DNA of 64,000 nt from Burkholderiales bacterium (GCA_016192425.1 JACPUE010000015.1:16027-80026), one strand, 5' to 3'. Positions 7,672 through 16,276 are shown, numbered from the stretch's first letter. Translations and numbers: made by a program. The notes: generated from the sequence alone by a model not told the origin.

Positions 7672-8386
7672 CAGCCTGCTGCATCTGCATCAGTTCGCCA
7701 ATGCCTTTTTCGGCCAGCAGCAGGAGTTGGTCCATCTCTCGGCGCGTGAAGGCCACGCCTTCGGCCGTGCCCTGCACTTCGACATAGTGTCCGGCACCGG
7801 TCATGACCACGTTCATGTCGGTGTCGCAATCGACGTCTTCCACGTATTCCAGGTCGAGCACGGGCGTGCCCTGGACGATGCCCACCGAGATGGCGGCCAC
7901 GGCTTCGCGGATGGGCGAGGTGGCGATCTTGCCGCTGGCGAGCAGCGTGTTCACCGCGTCCTGCGCGGCCACCCAGGCGCCGGTGATGGCGGCGGTGCGC
8001 GTGCCGCCGTCGGCCTGGATCACATCGCAGTCGAGCACGATGCTGCGCTCGCCCAGGAGCTTGAGGTCGAACACCGCGCGCAGCGAGCGGCCGATGAGGC
8101 GCTGGATCTCCTGCGTGCGCCCGCTTTGCTTGCCGCGCGCAGCCTCGCGGTCGCTGCGGCTGTGCGTGGCGCGCGGCAGCATGCCGTATTCGGCGGTGAC
8201 CCAGCCCTCGCCGCTGCCGCGCTTGTGCGGCGGCACTTTTTCTTCGACCGAGGCGGTGCACAGCACCTTGGTGTTGCCGAACTCGATGAGCACCGAGCCC
8301 TCGGCGTGCATGGTGTAGTGGCGGGTGATGCGCACGGGGCGCAGCTGGTCGGCGGCGCGGCCGCCGGGGCGAACGAAAGAGGTCAT
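7658..8386 (-). CDS. rph: Ribonuclease PH
   Basis: Phosphate-dependent 3'-5' exoribonuclease that trims tRNA 3' ends; 242 residues, the usual length. Motifs are the start [47 protein letters not shown] with phosphate-binding Arg residues, [19 protein letters not shown], and [20 protein letters not shown] chose ATG at 8386 because family members begin at this point; an in-frame ATG 15 bases upstream is possible. The C-terminal LQK and stop lie in a dyad repeat. It heads the rph-rdgB-hemW run. Confidence 0.96.
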   Translation of the reverse strand: MTSFVRPGGRAADQLRPVRITRHYTMHAEGSVLIEFGNTKVLCTASVEEKVPPHKRGSGEGWVTAEYGMLPRATHSRSDREAARGKQSGRTQEIQRLIGRSLRAVFDLKLLGERSIVLDCDVIQADGGTRTAAITGAWVAAQDAVNTLLASGKIATSPIREAVAAISVGIVQGTPVLDLEYVEDVDCDTDMNVVMTGAGHYVEVQGTAEGVAFTRREMDQLLLLAEKGIGELMQMQQAVLQK

Positions 8387-8470
8387 CTGGGAAACATCCA
8401 AAAAATGGCGCCCTGTGCGGCGCCCGAATGGGAAGCTATTGGCGCACCGTGCGCGGCCCAGCCCAGCAAC

Positions 8471-8580
8471 CGCCGCGCAAGGGCCGCCAGCCTTCCCATG
8501 TACAGGCGCTGGCGGTGTCCCCCTCCCCGCAGCGCACAGCGCTGCGAGAGGAGGGGGAAGGCGCGTAGCGCCTCAGGGGG
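8471..8580 (-). repeat. GC-rich dispersed repeat, copy B
   Basis: Read on the minus strand it matches the repeat at 5494-5594 block by block: CCCCCTGAGG, GCGCCTTCCCCCT, CTCTCGCA, GAGGGGGAC and GGCGGCCCTTGCGCGG. It occupies the gap between the PP2C phosphatase stop and the rph start, so it would lie in the rph leader if the genes are cotranscribed. Confidence 0.7.
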
Positions 8581-8584
8581 AGGA

Positions 8585-9487
8585 TCATGCTTTCTTTGCA
8601 GCAGAGGTGCGCCTGATGGCCTCGTTGATCTCGGCAATGGAGCGCTCGATGGCTTCATCGTCGAGGTCATCGACCAGCGCGTCCAGCGGCCCGGCCTGGA
8701 TGGTGGAGGCAAACACATCGTCGCCAATGCTCTCGGTGGACACGCCCTGGGTGGACTCGAACGCATCGGGCGTCTCCCACTCCATGGCCACCACGGTCAC
8801 GTTGTCGCTGCTGTCACCGGCCTTGCGCAGGGCTTGCTCCACCAGTTCCGGCACGGCCTGCGCGACCGCATCCGTGCCCAGTTGGCGGGAGATGTCCTCG
8901 TCGCTGAGCGTACCCCACAGCCCGTCGGAACACAGCAGCAGCCGGTCGCCCTGTTCCAGCAGCACCGGGCCGGTCATGTCGTAGATGGGTTTGGTGGGCG
9001 AGCCCAGGCAGGTGAACAGCACATTGCGGTTGATGCGCTCCAGCGCTGCAGGCACGTTGCGCAGCTCCAGGTACGAGTGGTCGCGCGTGCGTGTCAGCAA
9101 CTGGCCCGAGCGCACCATGTACAGGCGCGAATCGCCACAGTGGATCCAGTGGGCATTGCCCGCCTGCACCACGGCCACCACCAGCGTGGTGCGGGGCGAA
9201 TCGATCATGCCCTTGTCGCTGGCATAGCGCAGGATCTGGTGGTGCGCGGCCAGGAGCGAGGCCGACAGAAACTCTTGCACATCGGGCAACTGCGGCCGCG
9301 CCTGGCGCTGGAACATCGAGGCCACGGTCTGCAGCGCGATCTGGGCGGCCACCTCGCCCTCGGGGTGGCCCCCCATGCCGTCGGCCAGGACAAACAGACC
9401 GGACTCGCGCGTGTAGCAGTAGCCCATGCGGTCTTCGTTCTTCTCGCGGCCGCCACGGCGGCTGATCTGGAATACAGAGAATTTCAT
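8585..9487 (-). CDS. PP2C-family Ser/Thr protein phosphatase
   Basis: Metal-dependent phosphatase of the PPM/PP2C (Stp1/PppA) type, 300 residues, cytoplasmic. Visible motifs in order: GREKNEDRMGY with the first metal Asp, VLADGMGGHPEGEVAA, HCGDSRLYMVRSGQLL, LLLCSDGLWGTL and SSDNVTVVAMEW. The last 50 residues are acidic and outside the catalytic domain. Its start overlaps the stop of the upstream kinase gene by 4 bases (ATGA), so the two are translationally coupled and almost surely act on the same phosphoproteins. Kinase/phosphatase pairs of this kind also occur in type VI secretion loci, but no secretion gene is nearby. Confidence 0.93.
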   Translation of the reverse strand: MKFSVFQISRRGGREKNEDRMGYCYTRESGLFVLADGMGGHPEGEVAAQIALQTVASMFQRQARPQLPDVQEFLSASLLAAHHQILRYASDKGMIDSPRTTLVVAVVQAGNAHWIHCGDSRLYMVRSGQLLTRTRDHSYLELRNVPAALERINRNVLFTCLGSPTKPIYDMTGPVLLEQGDRLLLCSDGLWGTLSDEDISRQLGTDAVAQAVPELVEQALRKAGDSSDNVTVVAMEWETPDAFESTQGVSTESIGDDVFASTIQAGPLDALVDDLDDEAIERSIAEINEAIRRTSAAKKA

Positions 9488-10500
9488 TTGGGCTTGGCCG
9501 CTACGGCCGCAGGGGCGGTGGCCTTCTGGACGGTTTTCTTGGTGTCGGTGACCAGGTTGTCAATCTGCAGCCGCATCTTCTCGGCCACGGTGAGCTTGGT
9601 ATACCGGCGCTCGCCCTCGCGGGCCAGCTCTTTCTGCAAGGCAAACACCGACTGGGGACGCGAGAGCGGGTCCAGGGCCATACACCATTCGACCACCTCG
9701 ATCAGGTTGTCCGAATACACACCGCGCAGCTTGGCCAGCGCCAGCGACAGACGGTCCTTGTCCTGGCGCTGCGGAGCCTCATTGGGCGGATAGCCCTGCA
9801 TGCAGGCATAAATACAGGCGCCCAGGGCGTAAATGTCGGTCCAGGGGCCCATGGAGGCGTCGCGCCGGTACATCTCGGGCGCGGCAAAGCCAGGGGTGTA
9901 CATGGGGCGGATGAAGTTGCCCTCTTTGGACAGCACCTCGCGCGCGGCGCCAAAGTCGATCATCACCGCCTTGTTGTCGTCGGTGATGAAGATATTGGCC
10001 GGCTTGATGTCCAGGTGCAGCATCTTGTGCTGGTGCACGATGCGCATGCCGCGCAGCACTTCGTCAAACAGCGAGCGGATGGTGGACTCGCGGAAGACCT
10101 TCTGGCCCTTGAGGTCGCGCGCGGTGATGATGTAGTCCTGCAGGGTGGCGCCCTCCAGGTAGTTCATCACCATGTAAACGGTTTCGTTCTCGCGGAAGAA
10201 GTTGAGCACGCTCACCACCGAAGCGTGCGAGATCTGCGCGAGCGCCCGGCCTTCTTCAAAGAAGCTCTTGAGCCCAAGGCGGTACAGCGACAGCTTTTCG
10301 GGCTGCACCTTGGGCAGCAACTCCCCCGGCGCGCGGCTGGCCAGGGATGACGGAAGGTATTCCTTGATCGCTACCTGCTGGCCTTCGCTGTCTTCAGCCA
10401 GATAGACCACGCCAAAGCCGCCCGCAGACAACCGGCGAATCACGCGGTACCCACCTATGACGGTATCGGGCGGCAACGGGGCCGGTTTGATTTTTGACAT
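9484..10500 (-). CDS. Hanks-type serine/threonine protein kinase
   Basis: A 338-residue soluble kinase. Kinase domain about residues 16-280: glycine loop LSAGGFGVVYLAE, catalytic Lys in VAIKEYLPSS, catalytic loop HLDIKPANIF, metal-binding DFGAARE, and the APE motif in GFAAPEMY. The catalytic loop reads HLD instead of HRD, so it is a non-RD kinase and is probably not controlled by activation-loop phosphorylation in the usual way. The tail from about residue 300 is Lys/Ala-rich, with no transmembrane helix or PASTA domain. It is first in a pair with the PP2C phosphatase and divergent from yicC. Confidence 0.93.
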   Translation of the reverse strand: MSKIKPAPLPPDTVIGGYRVIRRLSAGGFGVVYLAEDSEGQQVAIKEYLPSSLASRAPGELLPKVQPEKLSLYRLGLKSFFEEGRALAQISHASVVSVLNFFRENETVYMVMNYLEGATLQDYIITARDLKGQKVFRESTIRSLFDEVLRGMRIVHQHKMLHLDIKPANIFITDDNKAVMIDFGAAREVLSKEGNFIRPMYTPGFAAPEMYRRDASMGPWTDIYALGACIYACMQGYPPNEAPQRQDKDRLSLALAKLRGVYSDNLIEVVEWCMALDPLSRPQSVFALQKELAREGERRYTKLTVAEKMRLQIDNLVTDTKKTVQKATAPAAVAAKPK

Positions 10501-10575
10501 ATTCTGCGAAGAAGATTCAGGGATCCGGCAGAACCCGGATAATCACGGGAATCGCAAGTCACCATCAAAAGTCCG

Positions 10576-11496
10576 ATGCCAGTTTACAGCATGACCGGAT
10601 ATGCCAGCGCACAGGCTGCTGGCGCCGCCGCCGCCCCACCCACCGAGGGTCGCGCAGCGCCCACACGCCGCCTGGGACTGGAGATCCGGTCAGTCAACAG
10701 CCGTTTTCTGGATCTGGCCTTCCGCCTGCCCGACGAACTGCGTGCCCTGGAGCCTCCGCTGCGCAGCTTGCTCACGGGCCGGATCAAACGCGGCAAGGTG
10801 GAAGTGCGCGCCACCCTGGAAAGCACCGACGCCTCCAACGTACCAGACCCGTCGCCACGCCTGTTGCAGCGCCTGAATGCGGCGCAGGACACCATCCGTT
10901 CCTGGTTGCCGCAGGCCACGCCGCTGTCGGTGGCCGACGTGCTGCGCCTTTCGGCCTATTCCGGCCCGGCGGAAGAAGACTGGAACACCACCGCCCTGGA
11001 ACTGGCCGAGCAGACGCTGGCCGCGCTGCTCGAAGCACGCGCCCAGGAAGGCGCGCGCCTGGCGGCCATGCTCAAAGGCCACCTGGGACAACTGCGCAGC
11101 CTGGCCCAGCAGGCGGTGCCGCTGGTGCCCAAGCTCGTGGAGCAGCAGCGCCAGCGCTTCATGGAACGCTGGAAAGAGGCCATGGGCCTGACCGAAGGCT
11201 CCAGCGCCTCCCTCGAAGCCGCCCAGGAGCGCGCCCTGTCCGAGGCCACGGCCTTTGCCATTCGTATCGACGTGGCCGAGGAAGTCACCCGGCTGCAGTC
11301 CCATCTGGACGAAATCGAGCGCCTGCTGAAAAAGGGCGGCGACATCGGCAAACGCCTGGATTTCCTCATCCAGGAACTGCACCGCGAGGCCAACACCCTG
11401 GGCTCCAAATCGGCGGCGCTGGAACTCACCCGCATCAGTGTCGATATGAAAGTGCTGATCGAGCAGATGCGCGAGCAGGTTCAGAACATCGAATAA
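10576..11496 (+). CDS. yicC: YicC-family endoribonuclease
   Basis: A 306-residue YicC protein; E. coli YicC is an endoribonuclease linked to decay of small RNAs. The family begins as here with YSMTGYASAQ and shows SVNSRFLDLAFRLP and RGKVEVRATLE in the N-terminal domain. The C-terminal DUF1732 part contains RIDVAEEVTRLQSHLDEIERLL and KRLDFLIQELHREANTLGSKS. The gene is followed by gmk, rpoZ and spoT on the same strand, a standard proteobacterial order. Its TAA stop is followed within a few bases by a partial dyad repeat. Confidence 0.94.
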   Translation: MPVYSMTGYASAQAAGAAAAPPTEGRAAPTRRLGLEIRSVNSRFLDLAFRLPDELRALEPPLRSLLTGRIKRGKVEVRATLESTDASNVPDPSPRLLQRLNAAQDTIRSWLPQATPLSVADVLRLSAYSGPAEEDWNTTALELAEQTLAALLEARAQEGARLAAMLKGHLGQLRSLAQQAVPLVPKLVEQQRQRFMERWKEAMGLTEGSSASLEAAQERALSEATAFAIRIDVAEEVTRLQSHLDEIERLLKKGGDIGKRLDFLIQELHREANTLGSKSAALELTRISVDMKVLIEQMREQVQNIE

Positions 11497-11499
11497 TGC

Positions 11500-11534
11500 T
11501 TTAAATTTGATAGCGCCTGGCGCTTGTCTGCTAT
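11500..11534 (-). repeat. Dispersed dyad repeat, copy 4 (partial), running into the gmk start
   Basis: Read on the minus strand: ATAGCAGACAAGCGCCAGGC followed by GCTATCAAATTTAAAG. It fills the yicC-gmk gap. Its last bases, CTAT on the plus strand, overlap the first two bases of the gmk ATG, leaving gmk without a clear Shine-Dalgarno sequence. Confidence 0.65.
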
Positions 11535-12153
11535 GGAATATCCGGGAAATTTATTTGTTGTTGCAGCCCCCAGCGGGGCCGGCAAGTCCAGCCTTGTGAA
11601 GGCCTTGATGGAACTCGATTCCCAGGTACGTGCCTCGGTTTCGCACACCACGCGCCCACCCCGGGGGCAGGAAAAGCACGGCCGCGAGTATTACTTTGTC
11701 TCCGACGCCGAGTTCGACGCCATGGTCGCCTCCAACGCCTTTGTCGAGTGGGCCCATGTGCACGGGCGGCGCTACGGCACGTCCAAAAAGGCCATCGAAG
11801 AGCGCATTGCCCAGGGCAATGACGTGGTTCTGGAGATCGACTACCAGGGCGCGTTGCAGGTCAAGCAGACCTTTGCCAATGCCGTGCTGATCTTCATCCT
11901 GCCGCCCAGTTGGGAAGAGCTGCGCTCGCGCCTGGAGCGCCGGGGCGAAGATTCCGCCGAAGTCATTGAGCTGCGCCTCAAGAACGCCGCCGAGGAAATG
12001 GCCCAGGTGCACAAATTCGACTTCGTTATAATCAACGAACTGTTTGAGCGCGCGCTTTTCGATATGAAAGCCATCGTCCACGCACAACGCCTCAAGTACG
12101 CAGCCCAGCGCCGCGCCCGTGCCCAGACCTTCGAATCGCTCAACATTTCCTGA
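11533..12153 (+). CDS. gmk: Guanylate kinase
   Basis: Phosphorylates GMP to GDP; 206 residues, normal length. P-loop [14 protein letters not shown] is at residues 11-24, the GMP-binding region [23 protein letters not shown] follows, then [13 protein letters not shown] and [20 protein letters not shown] take ATG at 11533, although a TTG 9 bases earlier keeps the frame open. The start codon lies at the edge of a dyad repeat and no ribosome binding site is obvious, so translation may depend on yicC or on RNA structure. rpoZ begins 16 bases downstream. Confidence 0.96.
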   Translation: MEYPGNLFVVAAPSGAGKSSLVKALMELDSQVRASVSHTTRPPRGQEKHGREYYFVSDAEFDAMVASNAFVEWAHVHGRRYGTSKKAIEERIAQGNDVVLEIDYQGALQVKQTFANAVLIFILPPSWEELRSRLERRGEDSAEVIELRLKNAAEEMAQVHKFDFVIINELFERALFDMKAIVHAQRLKYAAQRRARAQTFESLNIS

Positions 12154-12169
12154 TTTTCCGGAGTACCCC

Positions 12170-12373
12170 ATGGCCCGCATCACCGTCGAAGACTGCCTGG
12201 AGCAGATTCCCAACCGCTTTCAGCTTGTTCTGGCAGCCACCTACCGTGCCCGCATGCTGAGCCATGGCCATGCCCCCCGCATCGAGAGCCGCAACAAGCC
12301 CGCTGTCACGGCCCTGCGCGAAATTGCCGCAGGCAAGGTCGGCCTGGAAATGCTCAAAAAAGTGCCGGGCTGA
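12170..12373 (+). CDS. rpoZ: RNA polymerase omega subunit
   Basis: A 67-residue omega subunit, the usual betaproteobacterial size. It begins [20 protein letters not shown], with the conserved NRFxLVxxAxxRAR stretch, and then [17 protein letters not shown]. It helps assemble core RNA polymerase and in many bacteria forms part of the ppGpp site, which fits its place directly before spoT. GGAG stands 6 bases before the ATG. A strong intrinsic terminator follows. Confidence 0.97.
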   Translation: MARITVEDCLEQIPNRFQLVLAATYRARMLSHGHAPRIESRNKPAVTALREIAAGKVGLEMLKKVPG

Positions 12374-12391
12374 ACCTCCCTGGCGCCTGCC

Positions 12392-12417
12392 AAGCACCGC
12401 TTTGCGGTGCTTTTTTT
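12392..12417 (+). terminator. Intrinsic terminator after rpoZ
   Basis: A perfect 9-bp stem AAGCACCGC / GCGGTGCTT with a TTT loop, running into seven T residues. It should end the yicC-gmk-rpoZ transcript, so spoT needs its own promoter or read-through. Confidence 0.92.
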
Positions 12418-12480
12418 ATGGATCAGGGCCATAGAGGCATTTGCACTCCGTCTTGGAAGCATCCGCGCTACATTTAACCA

Positions 12481-14733
12481 ATGGAAATGCAGGCTACTCC
12501 CTCCGCCAATGCCAAGCCAGCAGGCGCCCCGCCCAGGGCTGCGGCCAATGCCGCTGCGGCCAGCTTTGCCGCGCTCACGGACAGCCTGGACTACCTGGAC
12601 AGCGCCAGCATCGAGCAGGTGCGCCAGGCCTACCGCTTTGCTGACGAGGCCCACCTGGGCCAGTTGCGCAAGAACGGCGAGCCCTACATCACCCACCCGA
12701 TCGCCGTGGCGGCGCAATGCGCCACCTGGAAGCTCGATGCCCAGGCACTGATGGCCGCCCTGCTGCACGACGCCATGGAGGACTGTGGCGTCACCAAGGC
12801 GGATCTGATCGAACGCTTTGGCGCCCCGGTGGCCGAACTGGTCGATGGCCTGACCAAGCTCGACAAACTGGAATTCGACACACGCGAGGAAAACCAGGCC
12901 GAGTCCTTCCGCAAAATGCTGCTGGCCATGGCGCGCGATGTGCGCGTCATCCTCATCAAGCTGGCCGATCGCTCGCACAACATGCGCACGCTGTCGGACA
13001 TGCCGCGCAGCAAGTGGCGGCGCATTTCCTCGGAAACACTGGAGATCTACGCCCCAATTGCCCACCGCCTGGGCCTGAACCAGACCTACCGTGAGCTGCA
13101 GGACCTGTCCTTCCGCCACCTGCACCCCTGGCGCTACGCCACCCTGGCCAAGGCCGTGGGCAAGGCGCGCAACCGCAGGCGCGATCTGGTGCAGAAAGTG
13201 CAGACCGATGTCGATGCCGCCTTCTCGCGCTTAGGCATGCCCGTGCGGCTGGCAGGGCGCGAGAAAACCCTCTACGCCATCTACCAGAAGATGGCGCTCA
13301 AGCACCTGAGTTTTGCCCAGGTGACCGACATCTACGGCTTCCGGGTGATCGTGCCCACGGTGACCGACTGCTATACCGCCCTGGGCGTGCTGCACCAGAT
13401 GTACAAACCGGTGCCCGGCAAGTTCAAGGACCACATCGCCATCCCCAAGCTCAACGGCTACCAGTCGCTGCACACCACGCTGGTCGGCCCCTCGGGGGTG
13501 AACGTCGAGTTCCAGATGCGCACCGAGGAAATGCACCTCGTAGCAGAAGCGGGCGTGGCCGCCCACTGGCTGTACAAGGCCCAGGATGCCGATGGCGCCG
13601 CCGCCGAGCGCCTGGGCACCAAGTGGCTGCAGTCCTTGCTCGACATCCAGAACGAAACCCGCGACGCGGCCGAGTTCTGGGACCACGTCAAGGTGGACCT
13701 GTTCCCCGATGCGGTGTATGTCTTCACCCCCAAAAGCCAGATCCTGGCCCTGCCCCGGGGCGCCACGGCAGTGGACTTCGCCTTTGCCATCCACAGCAAC
13801 GTGGGCAGCCACACGGCGGGTGCGCGCATCAACAACGAACAGGTGCCGCTGCGCACCGAGCTCAAGAACGGCGATGTGGTGGAGATCATCACCGACCCCG
13901 CCGCCACGCCCAACCCCGCTTGGTTGGGCTTTGTGCGCACCGGCCGGGCGCGCTCCAAAATCCGCCACCACCTCAAGACACTGGCCCAGGCCGAATCCGA
14001 GAACCTGGGCGAGAAACTGCTGACCCAGGCCCTGCGCTCCGAAGGCATGCAGCAACTGCCTGCCCAGGACGATACCCACCAGCAGATCTGGGAAAGGCTG
14101 CTGCGCTTTACCGGCAACCGCACCCGCAGCGAACTGCTGACCGACATCGGCCTGGGCAAACGCATTGCCAGCATCGTGGCCAAGCGGCTCGTGGTGCTGA
14201 TGGCCGAGCACGGCCACAGGCCCGACGCCCTGCTGATGACCCGCGAGCGCTACACCTCGCATGAAACCGTCTCGCAAGGCGGCGTCACGCTGGACGGCAG
14301 CGAGGGGGCATCGGTGCAATACGCTCCCTGCTGCCATCCGGTGCCCGGGGAGCCCATCATGGGCTACCTGGGGCGCGGCGAAGGGCTGGTGGTGCATTCC
14401 AGCCAATGCGCCGTGGCGCAACGCCTGCAGCACAAGGACAGCGAGCGCTTCATTGCCGTGGACTGGTCCGAAGAGCCCACCCGCCCCTTCGAGGCCCGCA
14501 TTGTCGTCACAGCCCGCAACGGCAAGGGCACCCTGGCGCGCATTGCCGCCAATCTGGCCCGCTCGGAGGCAGACATCACGCATGTGGACATGGACGAACA
14601 AACGGCGATGGACACCATAGACCTGCGTTTCATCATCGCCGTGCGCGACCTGCAGCACCTGGAAACCGCGCTGCGCAACCTGCGCCGCACCCCCGACGTG
14701 CTGCGCGCCGTGCGCGCCATGCCCCAGCCATGA
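12481..14733 (+). CDS. spoT: RelA/SpoT bifunctional (p)ppGpp synthetase/hydrolase
   Basis: A 750-residue long RSH protein that makes and degrades ppGpp in the stringent response. HD hydrolase domain: ITHPIAVAAQ and LLHDAMEDCG near residues 75-100. Synthetase domain: GREKTLYAIYQKM, DIYGFRVIV and AIPKLNGYQSLHTTL. TGS domain from about residue 410 (VFTPKSQILALPRGATAVDF) and a C-terminal ACT domain (ITHVDMDEQTAMDTIDLRF). The KFKD stretch before AIPK resembles the RxKD motif of bifunctional or SpoT enzymes, not the ExDD of RelA, and the HD residues are intact. Its position after rpoZ matches E. coli spoT. Confidence 0.96.
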   Translation: MEMQATPSANAKPAGAPPRAAANAAAASFAALTDSLDYLDSASIEQVRQAYRFADEAHLGQLRKNGEPYITHPIAVAAQCATWKLDAQALMAALLHDAMEDCGVTKADLIERFGAPVAELVDGLTKLDKLEFDTREENQAESFRKMLLAMARDVRVILIKLADRSHNMRTLSDMPRSKWRRISSETLEIYAPIAHRLGLNQTYRELQDLSFRHLHPWRYATLAKAVGKARNRRRDLVQKVQTDVDAAFSRLGMPVRLAGREKTLYAIYQKMALKHLSFAQVTDIYGFRVIVPTVTDCYTALGVLHQMYKPVPGKFKDHIAIPKLNGYQSLHTTLVGPSGVNVEFQMRTEEMHLVAEAGVAAHWLYKAQDADGAAAERLGTKWLQSLLDIQNETRDAAEFWDHVKVDLFPDAVYVFTPKSQILALPRGATAVDFAFAIHSNVGSHTAGARINNEQVPLRTELKNGDVVEIITDPAATPNPAWLGFVRTGRARSKIRHHLKTLAQAESENLGEKLLTQALRSEGMQQLPAQDDTHQQIWERLLRFTGNRTRSELLTDIGLGKRIASIVAKRLVVLMAEHGHRPDALLMTRERYTSHETVSQGGVTLDGSEGASVQYAPCCHPVPGEPIMGYLGRGEGLVVHSSQCAVAQRLQHKDSERFIAVDWSEEPTRPFEARIVVTARNGKGTLARIAANLARSEADITHVDMDEQTAMDTIDLRFIIAVRDLQHLETALRNLRRTPDVLRAVRAMPQP

Positions 14734-14750
14734 TGCGCCACTGACTGCAC

Positions 14751-15305
14751 TCAGCCAGGCTGCGGGTAGCGCACCTCCACCACTTCCAACAGGCGCACGC
14801 CCGAAGGCGTGGGCAAGGCCACCTCATCGCCCACCCGCGCCTTGAGCAAGGCACGCGCCACCGGCGCCACCCAGCTCACCTGCCCCTGGCTGCTGTCGGC
14901 CTCATCAATCCCCATGATGGTGATGCAGCGCTCCTCGCCCAGGTCATCCACATAGCGCACCGTGGCACCGAAGAACACCTGGTCGCTGCCCGCATGCAGG
15001 GACGGATCGACCACCTCGGCGATCTCCAGCCGCTTGGTCAGAAAACGGATGCGGCGGTCAATCTCGCGCAGCCGCTTCTTGCCGTACAGGTAGTCGCCGT
15101 TCTCCGACCGATCGCCATTGCTGGCGGCCCAATGGACCACCTCGACCACGCGGGGCCGCTCCTCGTCCATCAACTGCAGCAATTCGGTGCGTAGACGGGC
15201 GTAGCCCTGCGGCGTGATGTAGTTCTTGCCCCCGGCGGGAAGGGGTGGCAAGGCCGGTCCATCGTCCTCGTCGTGGTCGGTTTCCTTGGTGAAAGCCTTG
15301 TTCAT
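14751..15305 (-). CDS. greB: Transcription elongation factor GreB
   Basis: Stimulates transcript cleavage by backtracked RNA polymerase; 184 residues. N-terminal coiled coil with the tip acidic residues: MDEERPRVVEVVHWAASNGDRSENGDYLYGKK is interrupted only by normal GreB spacing. The C-terminal FKBP-like domain has ITIMGIDEADSSQGQVSWVAPVARALL. The acidic insert DHDEDDGPALPPLP near the start is a common GreB feature. The start is taken at the ATG for MNKAFTKETD; a longer open frame upstream runs into intron remnant sequence. It is convergent with spoT. A CACAATCG box lies 7 bases before the start. Confidence 0.94.
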   Translation of the reverse strand: MNKAFTKETDHDEDDGPALPPLPAGGKNYITPQGYARLRTELLQLMDEERPRVVEVVHWAASNGDRSENGDYLYGKKRLREIDRRIRFLTKRLEIAEVVDPSLHAGSDQVFFGATVRYVDDLGEERCITIMGIDEADSSQGQVSWVAPVARALLKARVGDEVALPTPSGVRLLEVVEVRYPQPG

Positions 15306-15324
15306 GGTGCTGCGATTGTGGCCC

Positions 15325-15560
15325 CGGAAAGTCCCAATCGGCATAGGGGGCCTCCATTGTAGGGAGGCACCCCTGCCACACCACCCGGCATGCGGGTCCA
15401 CACCGGGCGGTTCGGGAGCTTGAGGTCATGACAGTCTGGGCACTCCCAGCCGATCAAAGTACGCGATGGTGAGCACCGTCTTGAGCAGTCGGTCGCTGTT
15501 GCGCCACCAGCGGCGGCAGTTATCCGCAGGCCCACACGCTCACGACCACCGCATGACCAC
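15325..15560 (-). mobile_element. Decayed 3' end of a group II intron (reverse transcriptase tail plus intron RNA)
   Basis: Read on the minus strand, bases about 15532-15428 encode CRRWWRNSDRLLKTVLTIAY followed by FDRLGVPRLS and a TGA stop, the characteristic C-terminus of group II intron reverse transcriptase/maturases. Downstream comes an imperfect hairpin ACCGCCCGG...CCGGGTGGT (about 15409-15380) and the GGCCCCC-TATGCCGAT type 3' end of such introns. Only the last ~35 codons and the RNA tail remain; there is no reverse transcriptase domain. The remnant ends about 25-30 bases before greB, so the insertion would have separated greB from its original upstream region. Identification rests on recalled family patterns. 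Confidence 0.75.
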
Positions 15561-15568
15561 ACCGCGCT

Positions 15569-16186
15569 TCACTGATAGACGTTGACGGTATCCACCGCAA
15601 AATTTGTATAGCTCAATTGAAGCTTGGCGCGCTTGCGTCCGTCAGTAGTTGGGACAGTGAAATAGTGGATTTCGCGCCCCCCAATGTTCTGTACCGACGC
15701 AGGGTCACCAAGGATGTCACTCACAAAGGCGCGTGGCTTCTCACGTAGCAGCCGGGCGTAAGTGCCAGATTCACAACCTTGATGCTCAAGGCATCCGCGC
15801 AAGAGTTTTGCATCGGCCTTGGTTTCCGCATCCCATTGTTCTCGGGTGTCAGCGGCCAACTTGTCCAGTCGGGCACTGTGCGCCTTGATGTCGTCTAGCG
15901 CCTTTTGCTGCCCCTCGGTCAGCTTTTCCTCGCTTGGTGCAGGTGCTTTAGGGTGCTCTGCGGTGCGCACTACTGGCGCTTTCTGCGGCGCGCTTGCAAC
16001 GGGTGTCGATTTGTCCTGCTTCGGCAGCATCGCCGCAACCACGCCGATAGCAAAGACGATCAGCAGCCACTTGCCAATGCCGCCTTTGGCCTTCTTCTTT
16101 GCGGGGGCTGATGTTCCGCAGTGTGGGCAAGTTTTCGCCTCTGTGCTGACTTGCTTGCCGCACTCCTTGCATGTGGTCATTGCCAT
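15569..16186 (-). CDS. Zinc-ribbon membrane protein of unknown function
   Basis: A 205-residue protein. It begins with a zinc ribbon (CKECGK...CPHCG, residues 6-24), then a Lys-rich stretch and one transmembrane helix (WLLIVFAIGVVAAML, about residues 38-52). The predicted outer part has a Pro/Ala-rich linker and a helical segment, then a C-terminal domain with CLEHQGCESGTYARLL and DILGDPASVQNIGG. AAGGAG stands 7 bases before the chosen ATG. GC content is clearly below that of its neighbours, suggesting recent acquisition. It is divergent from the XRE regulator across a dyad operator. No specific function is recognised. Confidence 0.75.
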   Translation of the reverse strand: MAMTTCKECGKQVSTEAKTCPHCGTSAPAKKKAKGGIGKWLLIVFAIGVVAAMLPKQDKSTPVASAPQKAPVVRTAEHPKAPAPSEEKLTEGQQKALDDIKAHSARLDKLAADTREQWDAETKADAKLLRGCLEHQGCESGTYARLLREKPRAFVSDILGDPASVQNIGGREIHYFTVPTTDGRKRAKLQLSYTNFAVDTVNVYQ

Positions 16187-16250
16187 CTGTTTCGCTCCTT
16201 CCTCATTTTGCAGCATATATACGGAATTTCAGAGGGTAGCACGACTGAAC

Positions 16251-16272
16251 CTTGCTCAATATTTTGAGCAAG
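16251..16272. promoter_or_regulatory. Candidate operator, 9-bp perfect inverted repeat
   Basis: CTTGCTCAA-TATT-TTGAGCAAG lies in the 90-bp gap between the divergent zinc-ribbon and XRE genes and ends 4 bases before the TTG start of the XRE gene. Size and position suit a dimeric HTH repressor controlling itself and probably the zinc-ribbon gene. Confidence 0.6.
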
Positions 16273-16276
16273 AAAC

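Noticed and set aside
7727..9793. A 688-codon open frame on the plus strand
   Set aside because: Antisense shadow of rph, the PP2C gene and part of the kinase; low-complexity His/Ala/Gly-rich translation, no motif.
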